Below, in pieces: positions 22,464 to 34,773 of a DNA stretch of 64,000 nucleotides. The notes beneath the pieces were generated by a model. It saw only the letters and a list, made by a program, of their open reading frames with translations. It did no database searches and was not told the DNA's origin. Position 1 is the first letter of the stretch, and each line of letters begins with the position of its first letter. Origin of the DNA: Linnemannia elongata (lineage: Eukaryota; Mortierellomycota; Mortierellomycetes; Mortierellales; Mortierellaceae); NCBI GenBank assembly GCA_036320915.1, contig JAXBDG010000025.1:186001-250000 (forward strand), in the 5' to 3' direction. Position numbers and translations under genes: made by a program.

Positions 22464-23487
22464 CCAGCTCCTTCACTGTATTCATATCATATCCATACCC
22501 CTCACTCTTGTTGTTTCCTTCCTCCTTCTCCTGTGACATAGCCCATCTTTTCTTTCCTGTCTTCTTTTTTGCCCTGTTCCATTGCCATTGTTTCTCTCTT
22601 TCTCTCATGTAAAATATTCGCAATAATATTAATCTTTTTCCAACAGCCATGATGATGATATGCCTCAGTGTCTCTGTTGGTCAAGGGGAAAGCCGTTCGA
22701 TCTGACAGCCATAGCAGCCCACAATCAGTTGATAGAGACACGCGTCTCGTCTTCGCCAACGACACAGCAGCCGTCCTGGCCATTCTCCTTCAGTCTCGCG
22801 ACTCTTAACCACACTAGAGAAGCGCAAAGAAAACAGCTCTGTGAACATACACCTTCCTTGCGGGTGTAGACTGTCCCTCTTCTTTTTCTTACTTCATTTT
22901 CTTGGCCACAGTGCACTTGGACTGAGTGCTATCAATTGCAGGCTGCTCGAGCAGCGTGGTGCCGTAGACGAGGTTGCTTCTTTGGAAGACCAATGATTAT
23001 ACATTATTTTCACCACATGCTATTTTATTTGTTTTTTTTTTTTTTTTTTTTTTTTTCTTCATTGCTCCTAGACTCCTTTTCATTTCCAGACTTTCCTCTC
23101 ACCTCGATCATCGACTCTTCTTTTCTCATTCATTAAGATTCTTGACAGAGATCATCTCGCCTAGTTCATCATCCATCCACTTGCACTATCTAGCACCTGT
23201 ATCTGACTTATCACTAGTGCCAACAACAACACAACAACGTGCAACACTCATACACGCGCGCACTCCTCCTCGTTATATCATCCTCTCCTCAGGCCATCCT
23301 CCGCACAACAAGCACATACCCTCAAACAAGGACAACAACGGCACACAGCCAGACAAAGTCAGGACTTTACGCGCTCGCTCACTCAATTAGAAAAACCAGT
23401 CTGCTTTACTCGCGACCTGTTCCTGCAACAGTCAATAAACTGCAACAACGACAGCAACAACGACAACAGCAACAATAGTATACAACA
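22464..23487. other. Intergenic; kinesin 3' region and POT1-like promoter/leader
   Basis: Searched by eye for upstream exons of the POT1-like gene that could encode a first OB fold; none was found. Contains a poly-T run at about 23032-23056 and a CA-rich leader (23220-23487). Confidence 0.5.
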
Positions 23488-26400
23488 ATGTCTGTCAACC
23501 AGCCAGAGACCCCGAGTTTCCTTTCCCGGTTCCAGCCTCCACTCAACCCCCGTAAAAAAGTCAGGACTACAAACCAACTTCAAGTATTTAAGTTTTGCGA
23601 CTACATAGCAGAGGTAATAATATCGGGCTCGACGCGTCGGTCCAATGTCGTCGGTTCCTGTCCTGTTCTGCCAATTAATTCAATTCAACTCGCCATATAC
23701 ACGAAAACAAGAACGGAAGAATACTCACAGCAGCAATGTCTGTCCATCTCCTCATCTATCTTTGCTGCAAACTCTAGGTCTGTTACTTTAGAACAGATAT
23801 AAAAAAAATGATGGTGGAAGGGGCCGAGACAATAACGGCGATGAAAGCAACCTTGATCCTCACAGACTACACGGAACATGCAGATCTCCCCTATCAGGAC
23901 GTTGAGGAGCGACCAACCGGAAGAGCCTCAATTATCGCGACACTTTGGGACGAACATTGTCAGTCTGCTCAGGATGCTAACCTCAGCATAGGCGATCTCG
24001 TCAGCCTCAAGAACCTGGTGCCAAAAAAGGGCCGGAACGGACATATCGAATTGGACATGCACAGTAATCGGCGCTACCTAGTGAGCAATCCCGTCCAAAA
24101 GCTAGGTCAAGACCATGTCGACGTGCAGGAATTGTTATTGTAAGTATGGAGTACCTCCGGTTGCCGTTTTTTTTTTTTTTTTTTTTTTGTGGTACAAGAA
24201 CATCATTTGCAGAAACTTACACCGATGTTCCGCACTCTAGGCGAAAGCAGAAATACCTGGAGCATATCAATGAGGAATTTGTCGCTGCACAGATGGCAGC
24301 GCGAGCTCAACAACGCGTTGGATCAGCGGTCCAGGGACTTGGAACTGCCTCGATTGAGCCTAAGCATGAGTATGAGTCTCAACCCATGTATACTACCTGC
24401 CCAACATATCAGGAAATTGGAGCTGCTTCAGTTGAGCCCTCGCCTAAGCTTCCGTTTGAGCCTCAACCCACAGCTACTCTCGGATCAGTCGACTACGAAC
24501 CGGAAAGTGTCTCTACTCAGTCTTCGCCTCAACCTCAACGAACACCAACACCCCATGGAGGCCCAACAACGCAACCATCACAAGATTCGGCACATAATCT
24601 CCATTTGTCAGTATATTCGAGATTATCAATTAATGGGTCAAGTACCGCATCAGCTGCCATTGCGTCAACGAGCACAGGGCGGCCGCCTCACGCCATCCAA
24701 CCAGGTATAAATATCTCTTTCGATCCCAAACTCAACTTCTATGATGGGGAAGACATGGAACAAGGGGAGAATGATGAGGTTTTGCTAGTCCCGATACCAA
24801 GAAGACTGTTGGACGCTGAGCTAACCACGAGCGGAGCAGGGTCATCTTGTTGGAACCTTTCGCCAGTTGTCGATAGCCCTTCCAAGCGTGAACCCACCTT
24901 ACTCAAACGCGACCCTACCACTATCATGTGCGACCCCGTTGTCTCTGCCGAACGTGAGGTCAATGTTCCTATCGAGCGAGAATTAAGTCCGCTTGTTGCG
25001 GTGCGGGCGGAAGCAGCTCAGGAAGACATTCTGCCAGTTGTTGATACCTCTGTCGAGCGCGAGCTGCATGGCCCTAGCGAACGAGAAACGAGTTTCCTTG
25101 TTGCGGTGAGGTTAAAAGAACCTTCTCAGGACATTCAGCCAGTTCCCGATACCCCTGTAGAACCCGAGTCTAGTATATCTGTGGAGCCTGAGTCTGCTAT
25201 CTCTGTGCAGCCTGAGCTCAGTGTCCCTATAGAGCGCGAGTCCACTCCACTTATCGCAGTAAAGTTGGAGTCGGATTGCCAAGACAGCCAACCAACTGTA
25301 TCGGCGGCTTCTAACCTGGTACCATCCATACAAGAGCCAATGGTCGTGCGGACCTCTTCTACCTGTAAGGAATGAATGGATATTAATTGGTATCATATCA
25401 AAGTGATGTTGCTGCGGGGTCCCTGAATAACTTATCCACTATTGCTACCTTGTTTACCAACTAGTCGTGCTCACTGAGAAGGCCAAAGAGGCGAAGAAAG
25501 GGGTAATTATTGTCCAGGACAACAATCCAAGGGACTTGGTGTTACAGCAATCCAAAAACCTGATGTCGGTTGAAAGCTATAATGCTAATTCAATATACAA
25601 TATTGTTTTGGGAATGGCTGTCATTAGGGATGTTGCTTGATGCCGTTGCGTGCTCGTGTTGTCGGATTTGAGCCGGAGACACTTATCGACTTTTCCAGTC
25701 CAATATGTAGAGAGTGCAAACACAAGTACCGGTAAGCATGGTTACCTTGGATATCACTCGCTCGCACTTGTGGCAACTAGGTGACACACTAACGATTTGA
25801 AGTCTTAAATAGACTCAGATCGAAGACGAGGCCTTCTCAGCGGTGTCCGGGCTGCAATCTCGAAGACGCGGTAGAGTTCAAGTACAGCTTCAAGCTCCAC
25901 CTCATGGATGAGCTTGATGAGCTCTATACTGTCGATGTTGATGACGAACATGCGGTATGACGCTACTTTATGTTGTTATTGTGATATCTTACAAAATGTC
26001 TATGGACAACCAGAATACTAAACGCCTGAATGCTCTTGAACTTGATAGACCACTCTCATTGGTGTTCCTGCTGGGGACTTGGTAAAGGATTTTGAGAAGC
26101 TAGGAATGGTGACAGAACGCCTTGCGCGGATTGGGGTGTCGGAGGTGCGGAATCGGGATGAAGGAGCCTTTTTCGACCTGTGTGTGCAAGAACGCATTAA
26201 GCGTTTGGAGGGCCGAAAAGAGATCATGGGTGCCAGCCTGAAGAGAATCGGAAGCCCTCTTCCTTCTCGAGAGACCAAACGACATGCCAGCGATGCTCGG
26301 GAGTTGGATGGATCTGAATGGTGTCAAACGCCACCGTCATCGCCACCGTCAGTCGAGAAGAAAAACATGACCTCGACTGGTAATATCAGTTCTGTGGAGT

Positions 26401-26691
26401 GGTCGCTTGTGTTCACGGAGATCATAAAACCTGAGTGTGATCGAATCGATGAAGTGGGCTGTGAAGATGAATACAACGACTGCCAAGACTACAACGACGC
26501 CCTGAACCGCACATGTATGTGGATGTGTTTGTCGTGTTGCCATTTCTTGTCTTTTCCTGTACATATATATGCAAACTTGTGCACTAATCATTCTCTCTCC
26601 ATTAACCATCGATTTGTGCCTTTTTTTCAATCCAGCTGAAGAGCAGAGGTTGGACACGTCTGTTGGCGGCTCTCCCTCACACGCAAAATAA
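23488..26691 (+). CDS. POT1-like telomere single-strand-binding protein
   Basis: Probable telomere end-protection protein. Exons: 23488-23613, 23778-24139, 24241-25364, 25465-25502, 25628-25731, 25813-25954, 26049-26514, 26636-26691; 2418 nt, 805 aa. The join at 23613/23778 gives KFCDYIAEVCYF, then ATLILTDYTEH, IIATLWDEHC and LSIGDLVSLKNL, which follows the second OB fold of POT1 (residues about 30-165). A long Pro/Glu/Ser-rich linker (about 170-540) carries three repeats of an IERExSPLVAVR-like unit. Near 558 RARVVGFEPETLIDF leads into C577-x2-C580-x15-C596-x2-C599, like the zinc-bearing C-terminal OB fold of POT1, ending in a disordered tail. No N-terminal OB1 is visible. The exon 4/5 borders are the least certain. 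It could instead be another OB-fold telomere factor. Confidence 0.72.
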
Positions 26692-29600
26692 TAGTTAAAC
26701 GATAAAACGCCATGATGTCTCGCTCGATTTTTTTTTCAAGCTAGCTTGAAGACGGCTCGCCAACATCTCTACTTGTTGTTGAAATGTCACTTTTTCCTTC
26801 ACGTCCAATCGCCTTTCGTTATTCTTGTTGTTACCTCTCTCTACTCTAAGGGCGTCTGTCGCCACTCACTTTTTTGTTTACCTCAACTTTCACGCCAAAA
26901 AAAAGGGGGGGAACTATTGAGATAACTGCATTCAGACGATGAAGCGTTGAATAAGTCGGCACTAAAAGCTCATAGGACAGCATCTCCATATTATCTGATG
27001 CCTATTTGTTCTGCTTCGTTGAATGTGTCAGGGCAGACATGAAACAAATCGCCAGTACTGCTTATGAAAGCCTGAGACTGGAAGGTGACTGGAGGATCCC
27101 CCCTCAGGTTAGACCACTGCACGTTGTTTCCATGACGGTGGTATCTTTCCCTTTGTACTCCTTTCCTATTTCTGATAACGCGATAGCAGGAGATGCAACG
27201 AGGAGGGGTATATGTTCGGAGGTATGTATGAGAGTTAGGGGTGTGTGTGGAGAAGAAGAGCAATTGATATGTCACTGCCGTCGGAATACTCCTCTTTTTG
27301 TTTACCTTTGAAGAAGCTTCGCCGCCGCGCTTCCCTTGTCACCTGTTTATTTCGTATTTCAAGACTGCGCCAATGCCATTAGCAAAGATGGCACTCGTAT
27401 TCAGCGCGGCGCGTTAAGACATGGAGGAAGGAGCAAAGAGAATTTTAAGTGACAAGTATGCAACTTTCTCTCCTCTTATGCGCCGATCGCAGCTGTTTAT
27501 TTCGTCTCGTTCTACTTGGTCATTCTTCCAACGCTCCTTCACTATTTTGTCATTGACGAGGAACATTCATGTTGCTATTACCTGTCATTAAGTTTTTAAT
27601 ACACCATTCGGGTAAAATCTGTTCTTTGCTTTGTTATTAGTTTCTTTGCTCCGTTTGTTTTTGCGCATGTCATCTCTACAAGACGAGATGTATCCCTTTC
27701 TTGTTTGTTTTTTTTTCTGCTGCTTTTGTCGTCTTTGTTTTTTATGTGCATTGCTGTTCTCGCTGATGGTGATGCTCCGCGTGGTCAGAGAAGGAAATCT
27801 GCAACAACGCGCCGCTTCTCTCTCAAATTCGACATTTTTCAGACTTTGCATGCATTGTTACTTCCAGACGTACAGAGCACAAACAACAATGAAAATCTCC
27901 TTTCACTCTCTCCCCATAAACTCACAACCTACGCTACTCATAGACAATTTGGCTAGAAAGAAAAGGAAAGAACTCTTGTTCATCCAATGGGTCGGTGCTC
28001 ACAACCTGGGCTAGTCCATCACGCCTTTTTTATCACTTCCTGTTGGAGGTTAAACTTGTTCCTCTTCACTCGTTCTGGACATCTTACTTCGGACATTAAT
28101 TCCGGCGTGGAGGGCGCGAATGGCATGGCGCGGAAGATACAAAGAGGATAAAAAAACGAGGTTGGCATTTGAAGGATTGGGAGGAGAGAGCCCTGTCTTC
28201 GTACCTCGTTGAAAGAGAGAACAGCCATTGGGAACATCCTTGATTGGTCAATTTTGCGGCAAAGTCGATACAAACCAAACAAAAAGAAACGGCGAAAAGG
28301 AAATGACAAGAAAGGAGATAAGAGAGATGAGAAAAAAAATGACTTTTGGATGGGTGTATGAGTCGAGAACGGACATGTGTAACAACAACAACACCAATAA
28401 ACCAAGTCCCTCTCTCTCTCTCTAAAGTACAGCGACAACATGCCGTGGATGACAGCTCATGCCCTCACTCGGCGATGATACCATACATACGACGGCATAG
28501 AACTAAAGACAAAAAAGGCCACCTTCCTCTCTTCTCTCTTTTCTTCTCTCTTCCCATCTCCTCCCTCTCCTTCATGCAGTAGATGCTCTTTTTCCTCCCC
28601 TCCCTCTTTGCACCTCGAAAAATAATTTTCCTTTCCTCCGCCTAACTCAAAATGATATCGTAGCACAAAAAGGAGACATAACAGCAGAATGGGCACGATT
28701 GACGCCATTTTGCACTTGCATTCGCCAACCTCCGGCTCTCTTTCTCTTCTTTTTAGTCCGTCTCGACCTCCGTTGTCAAATATCGCCATAGGCGAGGACA
28801 AGAGCGACCCTGCGCCCGTCTTGATTTTTCTGCTGCCGGACCTTTTTTTTTCTTTTTTTTTCTTTTTTTCTTGGGAATAAACCTCGGCTCCAAGGCTTCT
28901 CATTGGACCGACGCTAATCCTCGGTACTTCAAAACACAACACACACTCTAACTTACACATATACAAATACACACTTACACCAATATCACAGCACCTCATG
29001 TGGTGCCACAAAGGAACAGAACGAGGTGTGTCTGTTTGTAATTGGGAGTCTATATTCAATCGACCTCATCTTGCCCCTGATCCTGATTCAGAAGAGACAG
29101 ACACAAGCAAGCATACAAAAAAACAAACAAAAACGAAAGAAGACCAAGACAAGGAACGTGTTCTTTAAAGGGGAAAACATCCCATTGGGCAAAAAGAGAA
29201 AAGGACCGCATAACGCAACACGCCTGTTTGAAGGATAACGAACAAGTGATCGAAGGTATGAAAGTGCGGGCATTACTGTTTTTTTGGGAATAGAAGAAAG
29301 AACAAAGAGTGAGAGTGAGAGAGAGAATAAGAAGAAAAGGGGTGCCTGGATTTACTTGTTTCGAAGAATGAATAAGAGGGCATAGATAACAGGAAGAAAG
29401 AGAAAAGAGGGCGCTGTTAGAACTGAGGTTTTAGCATGCGCAATTCCGAATGACAAATTCGCCATTGCGAAGCACACGTTAAGGCTCGTTTTTAACTTTT
29501 CTCTTCTTCTACAGTAATAAGGATTACTCCCGATTGAAGTATAGATGAGTTGTAATGGAGAGGAAGAAGAAGGACTCTCTATCCCTCCCTTTTCATTTCA

Positions 29601-30115
29601 CCTTAGTCTCCTCCTCAGTGTCTCCCTCAGCCGGACACTTTTATCCTACGATACTGCGATACGATTGCTGTTTATTCATTCCAAAGACCGACAGCGAATC
29701 GATTTGTCAATGGCCGTTGCTGTCGACATCCTTCATCACCTCTAACTCTTGTTGTTCAAAGTCAGTTTTACTGCACCTGGTACTCATGCCAGCCAGTCGA
29801 TGGCTAGGGATTGTCTGTAGGACAACGATGGCACCTTCGCGATCAATTCAGGCACCATTGATGTCTTTACCCAAATAAAAAGGATCAATTCCTCCCCCTT
29901 ATTCTTCTTTTTTTGGTTGTTGTTGTTGTTGTTTGCTCATTGTCGCCAATCAAACCCGTCCAAAACTCCCACACTTTCCCCTCCTTCCCTCCACATCCCC
30001 TACCAGCTGTCGTCTCTTTTTTTCCCCTCCCCTCTTCAACACAACCTTACTCACTTCTTTCCTTCCATCCTTCCTTTCCTTCACTCATATTTCTCCCAAG
30101 AGATAATACATCCAG
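26692..30115. other. Gene-poor 3.4 kb region upstream of the OPT gene
   Basis: No frame here has recognisable domains or a convincing exon chain. Short frames at 27006-27311 and 28457-29059 are rich in simple sequence. There are CT-rich strips (28500-28620), T/C runs (28845-28872), and a strongly pyrimidine-rich 5' leader at 29930-30110 immediately before the OPT start, typical of highly expressed fungal genes. Confidence 0.5.
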
Positions 30116-32848
30116 ATGTCCTCAGAGAAGCACCCCGTGGAGTCGGTGCGCGACGAAAAGATCCCCGAGGACGACCCTGCTGCCCCCATCCCCCACTTCC
30201 CCTCAGAGTACAAGGGCGATATCAAGGACGAGCTCGGAGGCCTCGAGGCTGATGCCGGTTCCTTAGAGGAGGAGGAGCTCGAAGAGTCCATCCGCCTCGT
30301 CCCCAAGATCGTCCGTGAGCTCGTCTCCATGGACGATGACCCCACCCTCCCCACCGTCACCTTCCGGTAAGTTGTAACCTCTTGTGTAGCTCTGCTTCAC
30401 ACCGACAATATTTTTTATTGCAAAGCCTCTAAACGCTGCTTCTCGTTTATCTTCTCCTTTTTTACAGGTACTTTGTGCTGAGCACGATCTTTATCGCCTT
30501 GGGAGCCGTCATCTCCCAGATCGCATGGTTCAGAACCACCTCTGCCTCGTACTCAATGTTCTTTGTCCAGATCGTCTCCTACTGGCTCGGTAACATTATG
30601 GCTCGCACCCTCCCTGCCAAGGATGTCAATCTCGGTTTCTTCAAATTCTCCCTCAACCCCGGTCCCTTCTCCATCAAGGAGCACGTTCTCATCACCCTTG
30701 CGTAGGTTTCTGCCATGGCAGTTTTCTGTCCTTTGATATGTGCTTGTTTGGTTTGACTTTTCCACAGCAATCAACTGACAATGCTTCCATTTCCCTTTTT
30801 TTTTCTACTCGTACAGTGCGAGTGCTGGTGCGACGTCCAACTTGGGTGAGATTATTATCTCGGTCAAGGATATTTTCTACAAGGAACAGATGCACCCTCT
30901 CGCCGCCATCTTCCTCATGTGGGTACGTTCTCTTTCTTACTTTCAATCTTGCATCCTGGGTTGCTTTCTTTTCCCCTTATTCCACACATACACTAACATG
31001 TTCTCTGCCTCTGCCTTTGCTCCACGAAAACACCAACAGGCTACCATCTGGACTGGATACTCGTTCGCTGCCATTGGACGTAACTTCTTGCTCTATGACC
31101 CCGACCTGATCTGGCCCTCGGCTCTCATGCAGACCACCCTTTACCGCACCCTCCGTGGTGAGGGTCAGTCCCTTGATGTTTCCAAGAAGCAGATCCGCAT
31201 CTTCTGGTTGGTCCTTGCCGGTGTTTTCTTCTGGACCTTCTTGCCCGAATACGCTTTCCCCTTCACTTCGTCACTTGCCGTCCTCTGCTGGTTCGCTCCC
31301 CACAACGACACCGTCAAGTTCGTCTCCAGCGGATTCGGGGGCATGGGCTTCTTGAACTTTACCCTCAATTGGTCCAACATCACCTCCAACATCATGGTCT
31401 CGCCCTGGTGGACCCAGGTTATCTCCTTTGTTGCCTTTGTCGTTTCTGTCTGGATTCTTGTCCCTATCGCCCACTTCACCGGCGCCTGGAACGGAAAGGC
31501 TTTCCCTATCATGTCCAACCGTCTCTTCATGGCCAATGGCACCAAATACCCCTTCAGAGAGCTCACTGATGAAGATGGTCATTTCAAGCAAGATACCTGG
31601 GAGAAATACGGAAACGTCTACATGTCAACCTACAACCTCTGGGGCATCTTCTTTGGATATGCCACCTTCCTCTCAGCCTTTGTCCAGATCTTTTTGTTCG
31701 GTCGCAAGAAGATCTGGTCGACCATCCAGCATCTCCGTCAGCGCAAGCAGCACTCGTTCAAGGATCGTCTTAATGTCTTGATGTCTGCCTATGATGAGGT
31801 CCCTCTCTGGTGGTACATTACACTCTTTATCTGCTGCTTCTCCACCATGCTCATATTGATCCACACCCAGGACCTGTATCTCCCCTGGTGGACCTACATT
31901 ATTGGGGTTGTCCTTGGCGGTCTGACCGTCGTCCCCATGGGCTTTATCTATGCCATCTCTGCCTACCAAGTGTCCACCGGAACCTGGAACGAGTTGATGT
32001 AGGTTTCACATTCTTTCCATCGTTCACTTCAAGATTCATATCCTTTGCTCTTTATTTCCCACCAGGAACTGTAAAGCTCACCCTGCTGGCTATTTTCTTG
32101 TCCTCTAACTAGTTATGGATACATGGCCCCTGGAACCCACCCTGTCGGCTCGCTCGTGTATCGTGTTGTTGCTGGTCAGTGCTGGTATCGCGCCCAGAGT
32201 ATTCTCCTCGACCAAAAGATCGGCCATTACATGAAGGTCAGCCCCCGCGCCACCTTCTTTTCCCAGCTCTGGGGTAACTTGATCGGTGTTCCAATCAACT
32301 ACGCCGTCATTCGCTGGGTCATCGACACCAAGCGCCCATACCTGGACGACACCGAAAAGGATCCTCTCGGTCAATGGTCCGGTCAGGCCCCCCAGAGTTA
32401 TTTGAACCAGGGTATCCAGTACGGAACCGTCGGCCCCACCCGCCTCTTCCAAGACACCATCTACGGCCCCCTTCGCTGGGGTTTCTTGTTGGGAGTCGCT
32501 GCTCCCGTCCTCATGTACCTCCTCCACAAGCGTTTCCCTCGCGCAAAGTTCAACCTCTGGCACAGCACCATCTTCTTCTCGAGCATGGAGAACTTTTACG
32601 GAAATGTGTCGACCGGTCCTCTGTCGTCTATTATCGGAGGCTTTGTTTGCATGTACTACTTCTTCCGCTACAGGCATTCGACCTGGGTCAAGTACAATTA
32701 TCTCATTGGCGCCGCTGCTGATACGGGACTTTCGCTGGCCATTCTTGCAATCTTTATCTTCTTTGGAAGCGCCAAGATTATTCAGATGCCCGAATGGTGG
32801 GGTAACGACCAGGAGTCTGTAGAAAAGTGCTATGGTTCACCCAATTAG
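30116..32848 (+). CDS. Oligopeptide transporter, OPT family
   Basis: Plasma-membrane or vacuolar proton-coupled importer of small peptides or peptide-like compounds. Exons: 30116-30366, 30468-30701, 30817-30922, 31040-31998, 32113-32848; 2286 nt, 761 aa. A hydrophilic acidic N-terminus of about 85 residues precedes a dozen or more hydrophobic segments. OPT landmarks are LNPGPFSIKEHVLI (NPG motif), NLGEIIISVKD, NELIYGYMAPGTHP across the last intron, and KIGHYMKVSPRATF (the KxPPR-like motif). The end is EWWGNDQESVEKCYGSPN. Codons strongly favour C-ending forms (GCC, CTC, ATC, AAC), unlike neighbouring regulatory genes, and three of four introns end CAG; both fit high expression. Complete, normal length. 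Confidence 0.95.
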
Positions 32849-33685
32849 TTGAGATCCCTTTCTTTAATCCTTACTTTTATTTTGTATAGCCCTTCTTTTT
32901 TTTTCGACTAGTGTAGTCTTTCGCCTCATCTATCAACACACTTTTCTCCATATCCTAATAGCATCTCATTGTATTTATCAACATATAACAAGCAGAACTC
33001 GTCTTTTATCGAAACAAACTTTGAGCTTTTAATGAGAGGTGCATGATGAAATGAAAAAAGAACAGTACAAGAGTTGGTGCATGCATCACCCTGGTAAAGC
33101 GGCCAGAGTATAGGGTTGCTGCCTGCAAGATTTTGCTTTTGCCCCAGCGCGAGAGCGCAGTGAGGGCGAGAACAAAAAATGATCTTGATCAACTCGTTTG
33201 GTCCAAGCTCGAGGCGCTTGTTTTTGTCACTATTGATGGAATGAAAACTGTTCAGAGATAACTTACTTTGTGATTAGAGATAGGGCCAAATGAGGCGCGG
33301 TGCCTTAACTCTATCATTTCTGCCATCTACGCTTTTTTATTTTTTTAATTTCAGCCTAGACTGGGACGCAGGCAACAGTCCCTAGAACAATAGAAATAAA
33401 GATTAAAAGCTTCATCGTCGCGTCAGTGGTCTGAGCAGAGAGAAGGTCTTCATGGTTGTTTTGCCCGACAGCAATCGTTGGCGCATTGGATTCCGATGTT
33501 GTAATTTTGTTAGTCTTTGCAAAAAAGTTGTTGATCTTTTCTTTAGAGATCTAGATATTATTATTTTACCTACGGTCGCAGTAAATAAGGGCTACAAGAG
33601 CGAGTGAGGAAGAAGAAGAATGAAACGAGATAAATTGATACCTCTTAGTTGTTTGTCTTGTTTTAGGACAGCTAAACTTCGTTTA

Positions 33686-33720
<35 letters not shown>

Positions 33721-34028
33721 CGTACTACACAATTTTATTTCTCTGACAAACACAACAAAGGAGGCATTTGGAAGTAAAAGGGACTACAGACCAAACTCTT
33801 CAGTGAACCATCCGTCAGTCACAGTCCGGTCCGGGACCTGGCTCTGCGCAACAATTGTCGCTGCTCTTCACAGCAATAACGGAAGAAAATAAAACTAGAT
33901 ACGAATGAAGAGGATTTTTCCCATCCTCTCCATCAATGATAACTTCCTCCTTCCCAACAAGCTCTCTAACAGCCATTCATCAGCTGCTCGTGGATTCTTG
34001 ATCGCTCCAGGGCATGTCCGATCCTCAT
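32849..34028. other. Intergenic; OPT 3' region, poly-T tract
   Basis: No gene recognised. A T run of about 31 bases lies near 33690-33720. Remaining sequence is mixed with short frames only. Confidence 0.5.
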
Positions 34029-34051
34029 GTGTGGCTAGCGAAGCGCCACAC
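34029..34051. repeat. Short hairpin repeat, copy 1
   Basis: GTGTGGC and GCCACAC are perfect 7-bp inverted arms around a 9-base loop ending GCGAA-G. The right part, AGCGAAGCGCCACAC, recurs at 34087-34101 and 34537-34551. Confidence 0.8.
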
Positions 34052-34083
34052 GGGCAGAAACCATCACGCGTGATGTATGTGTA

Positions 34084-34101
34084 GCTAGCGAAGCGCCACA
34101 C
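34084..34101. repeat. Short repeat, copy 2
   Basis: GCTAGCGAAGCGCCACAC is repeated exactly from copy 1 (34034-34051), 50 bases downstream, and is followed by a T run. The left arm here is GTGTAGC, one mismatch from the copy 1 arm. Confidence 0.8.
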
Positions 34102-34470
34102 TTTTTTTTTTTTATTCCTAGAATTGCCTCTGACAATTGGCCTATCTTGTGCAGTACACGATATTTGTTATCTAATGTCTAAACTAGGTGCGCGTACTTT
34201 GCACAGAAGCATTTTAGTATGCTTGTGCAGGAAGCCGGTTACCCGACAGAATGTACTAGAACACTGAAAGGTTTGTCTAAGCGGTCCGCCGATTTGGCTG
34301 GCTCCACACGGCATTCAGACTGGCTCATCACCAGGTTAACGTAGCCATATAGTGGGCATACTCACTCTGTCCATGCACTTTGTGCGTCTGAGAATTATTT
34401 CATCTCAGGCCTCCTGGACAGGGGGAGGCTAGCGCAATACCGTCAAATCCTAATTGAGCGTGTCTTCGTA

Positions 34471-34534
34471 GGTCTGAACCCACGACCCTCGCGCTGAGAG
34501 GGGGAAGCTTTACCATAATGGTGGGCTCGCCCGC
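34471..34534 (-). other. tRNA-like sequence (possible tRNA-derived SINE head or degenerate tRNA)
   Basis: Read on the minus strand, this stretch has the order of a tRNA body: a D-arm-like part with ATGGTAAAGC (A-box-like), a 5-bp stem CCCTC/GAGGG around a 7-base loop TCAGCGC in the anticodon-arm position, then GTGGGTTCAGACC, close to a Pol III B box. There is no proper acceptor stem, and the anticodon loop lacks the usual T33. It sits beside a copy of the AGCGAAGCGCCACAC repeat. It may be the head of a short interspersed element or a decayed tRNA gene. Confidence 0.5.
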
Positions 34535-34536
34535 CC

Positions 34537-34551
34537 AGCGAAGCGCCACAC
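34537..34551. repeat. Short repeat, copy 3
   Basis: Exact copy of AGCGAAGCGCCACAC found at 34037-34051 and 34087-34101, here directly next to the tRNA-like sequence on its 5' side (minus-strand sense). Confidence 0.8.
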
Positions 34552-34672
34552 GGGGCCCAGGCGGGGTGAATGGGGCTTCAGACGCGTCAAACAGAACATG
34601 TGTTCGTGGCTTTTAGTATAAATATTATAGTCAGGAAATTAAACTTTACAGCAATGTATAACTGTATTTAAG

Positions 34673-34712
34673 GGCGATATGGCCGAGTTGGTCTAAGGCG
34701 CCAGAATCAGGA

Positions 34713-34745
<33 letters not shown>

Positions 34746-34753
34746 TGTCGTCA
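34673..34753 (+). tRNA. tRNA-Leu (anticodon CAG)
   Basis: Class II tRNA without intron. The acceptor GGCGATA pairs with TGTCGTC (two G-T pairs) with discriminator A. The A box TGGCCGAGTTGG is in the D arm. The anticodon stem CCAGA/TCTGG encloses the loop ATCAGGA, giving anticodon CAG, which reads Leu CUG. A long variable arm with GAAA follows, and the T arm is GTGGGTTCAAATCCCAC. All arms close; sequence integrity indicates a functional gene. Confidence 0.95.
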
Positions 34754-34766
34754 TATTCATTGCTAG

Positions 34767-34773
34767 TTTTTTT
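34767..34773 (+). terminator. RNA polymerase III terminator of tRNA-Leu
   Basis: Run of seven T on the sense strand 13 bases beyond the tRNA 3' end, as required for Pol III termination. Confidence 0.8.

Noticed and set aside
27006..27311. A 101-codon plus frame with plausible residues near its start
   Set aside because: No recognisable domain, no start context and no exon chain; left as intergenic.
28457..29059. A 200-codon minus-strand frame
   Set aside because: Dominated by Glu/Lys/Gly runs from CT-rich DNA; no homologous motif or splice context.
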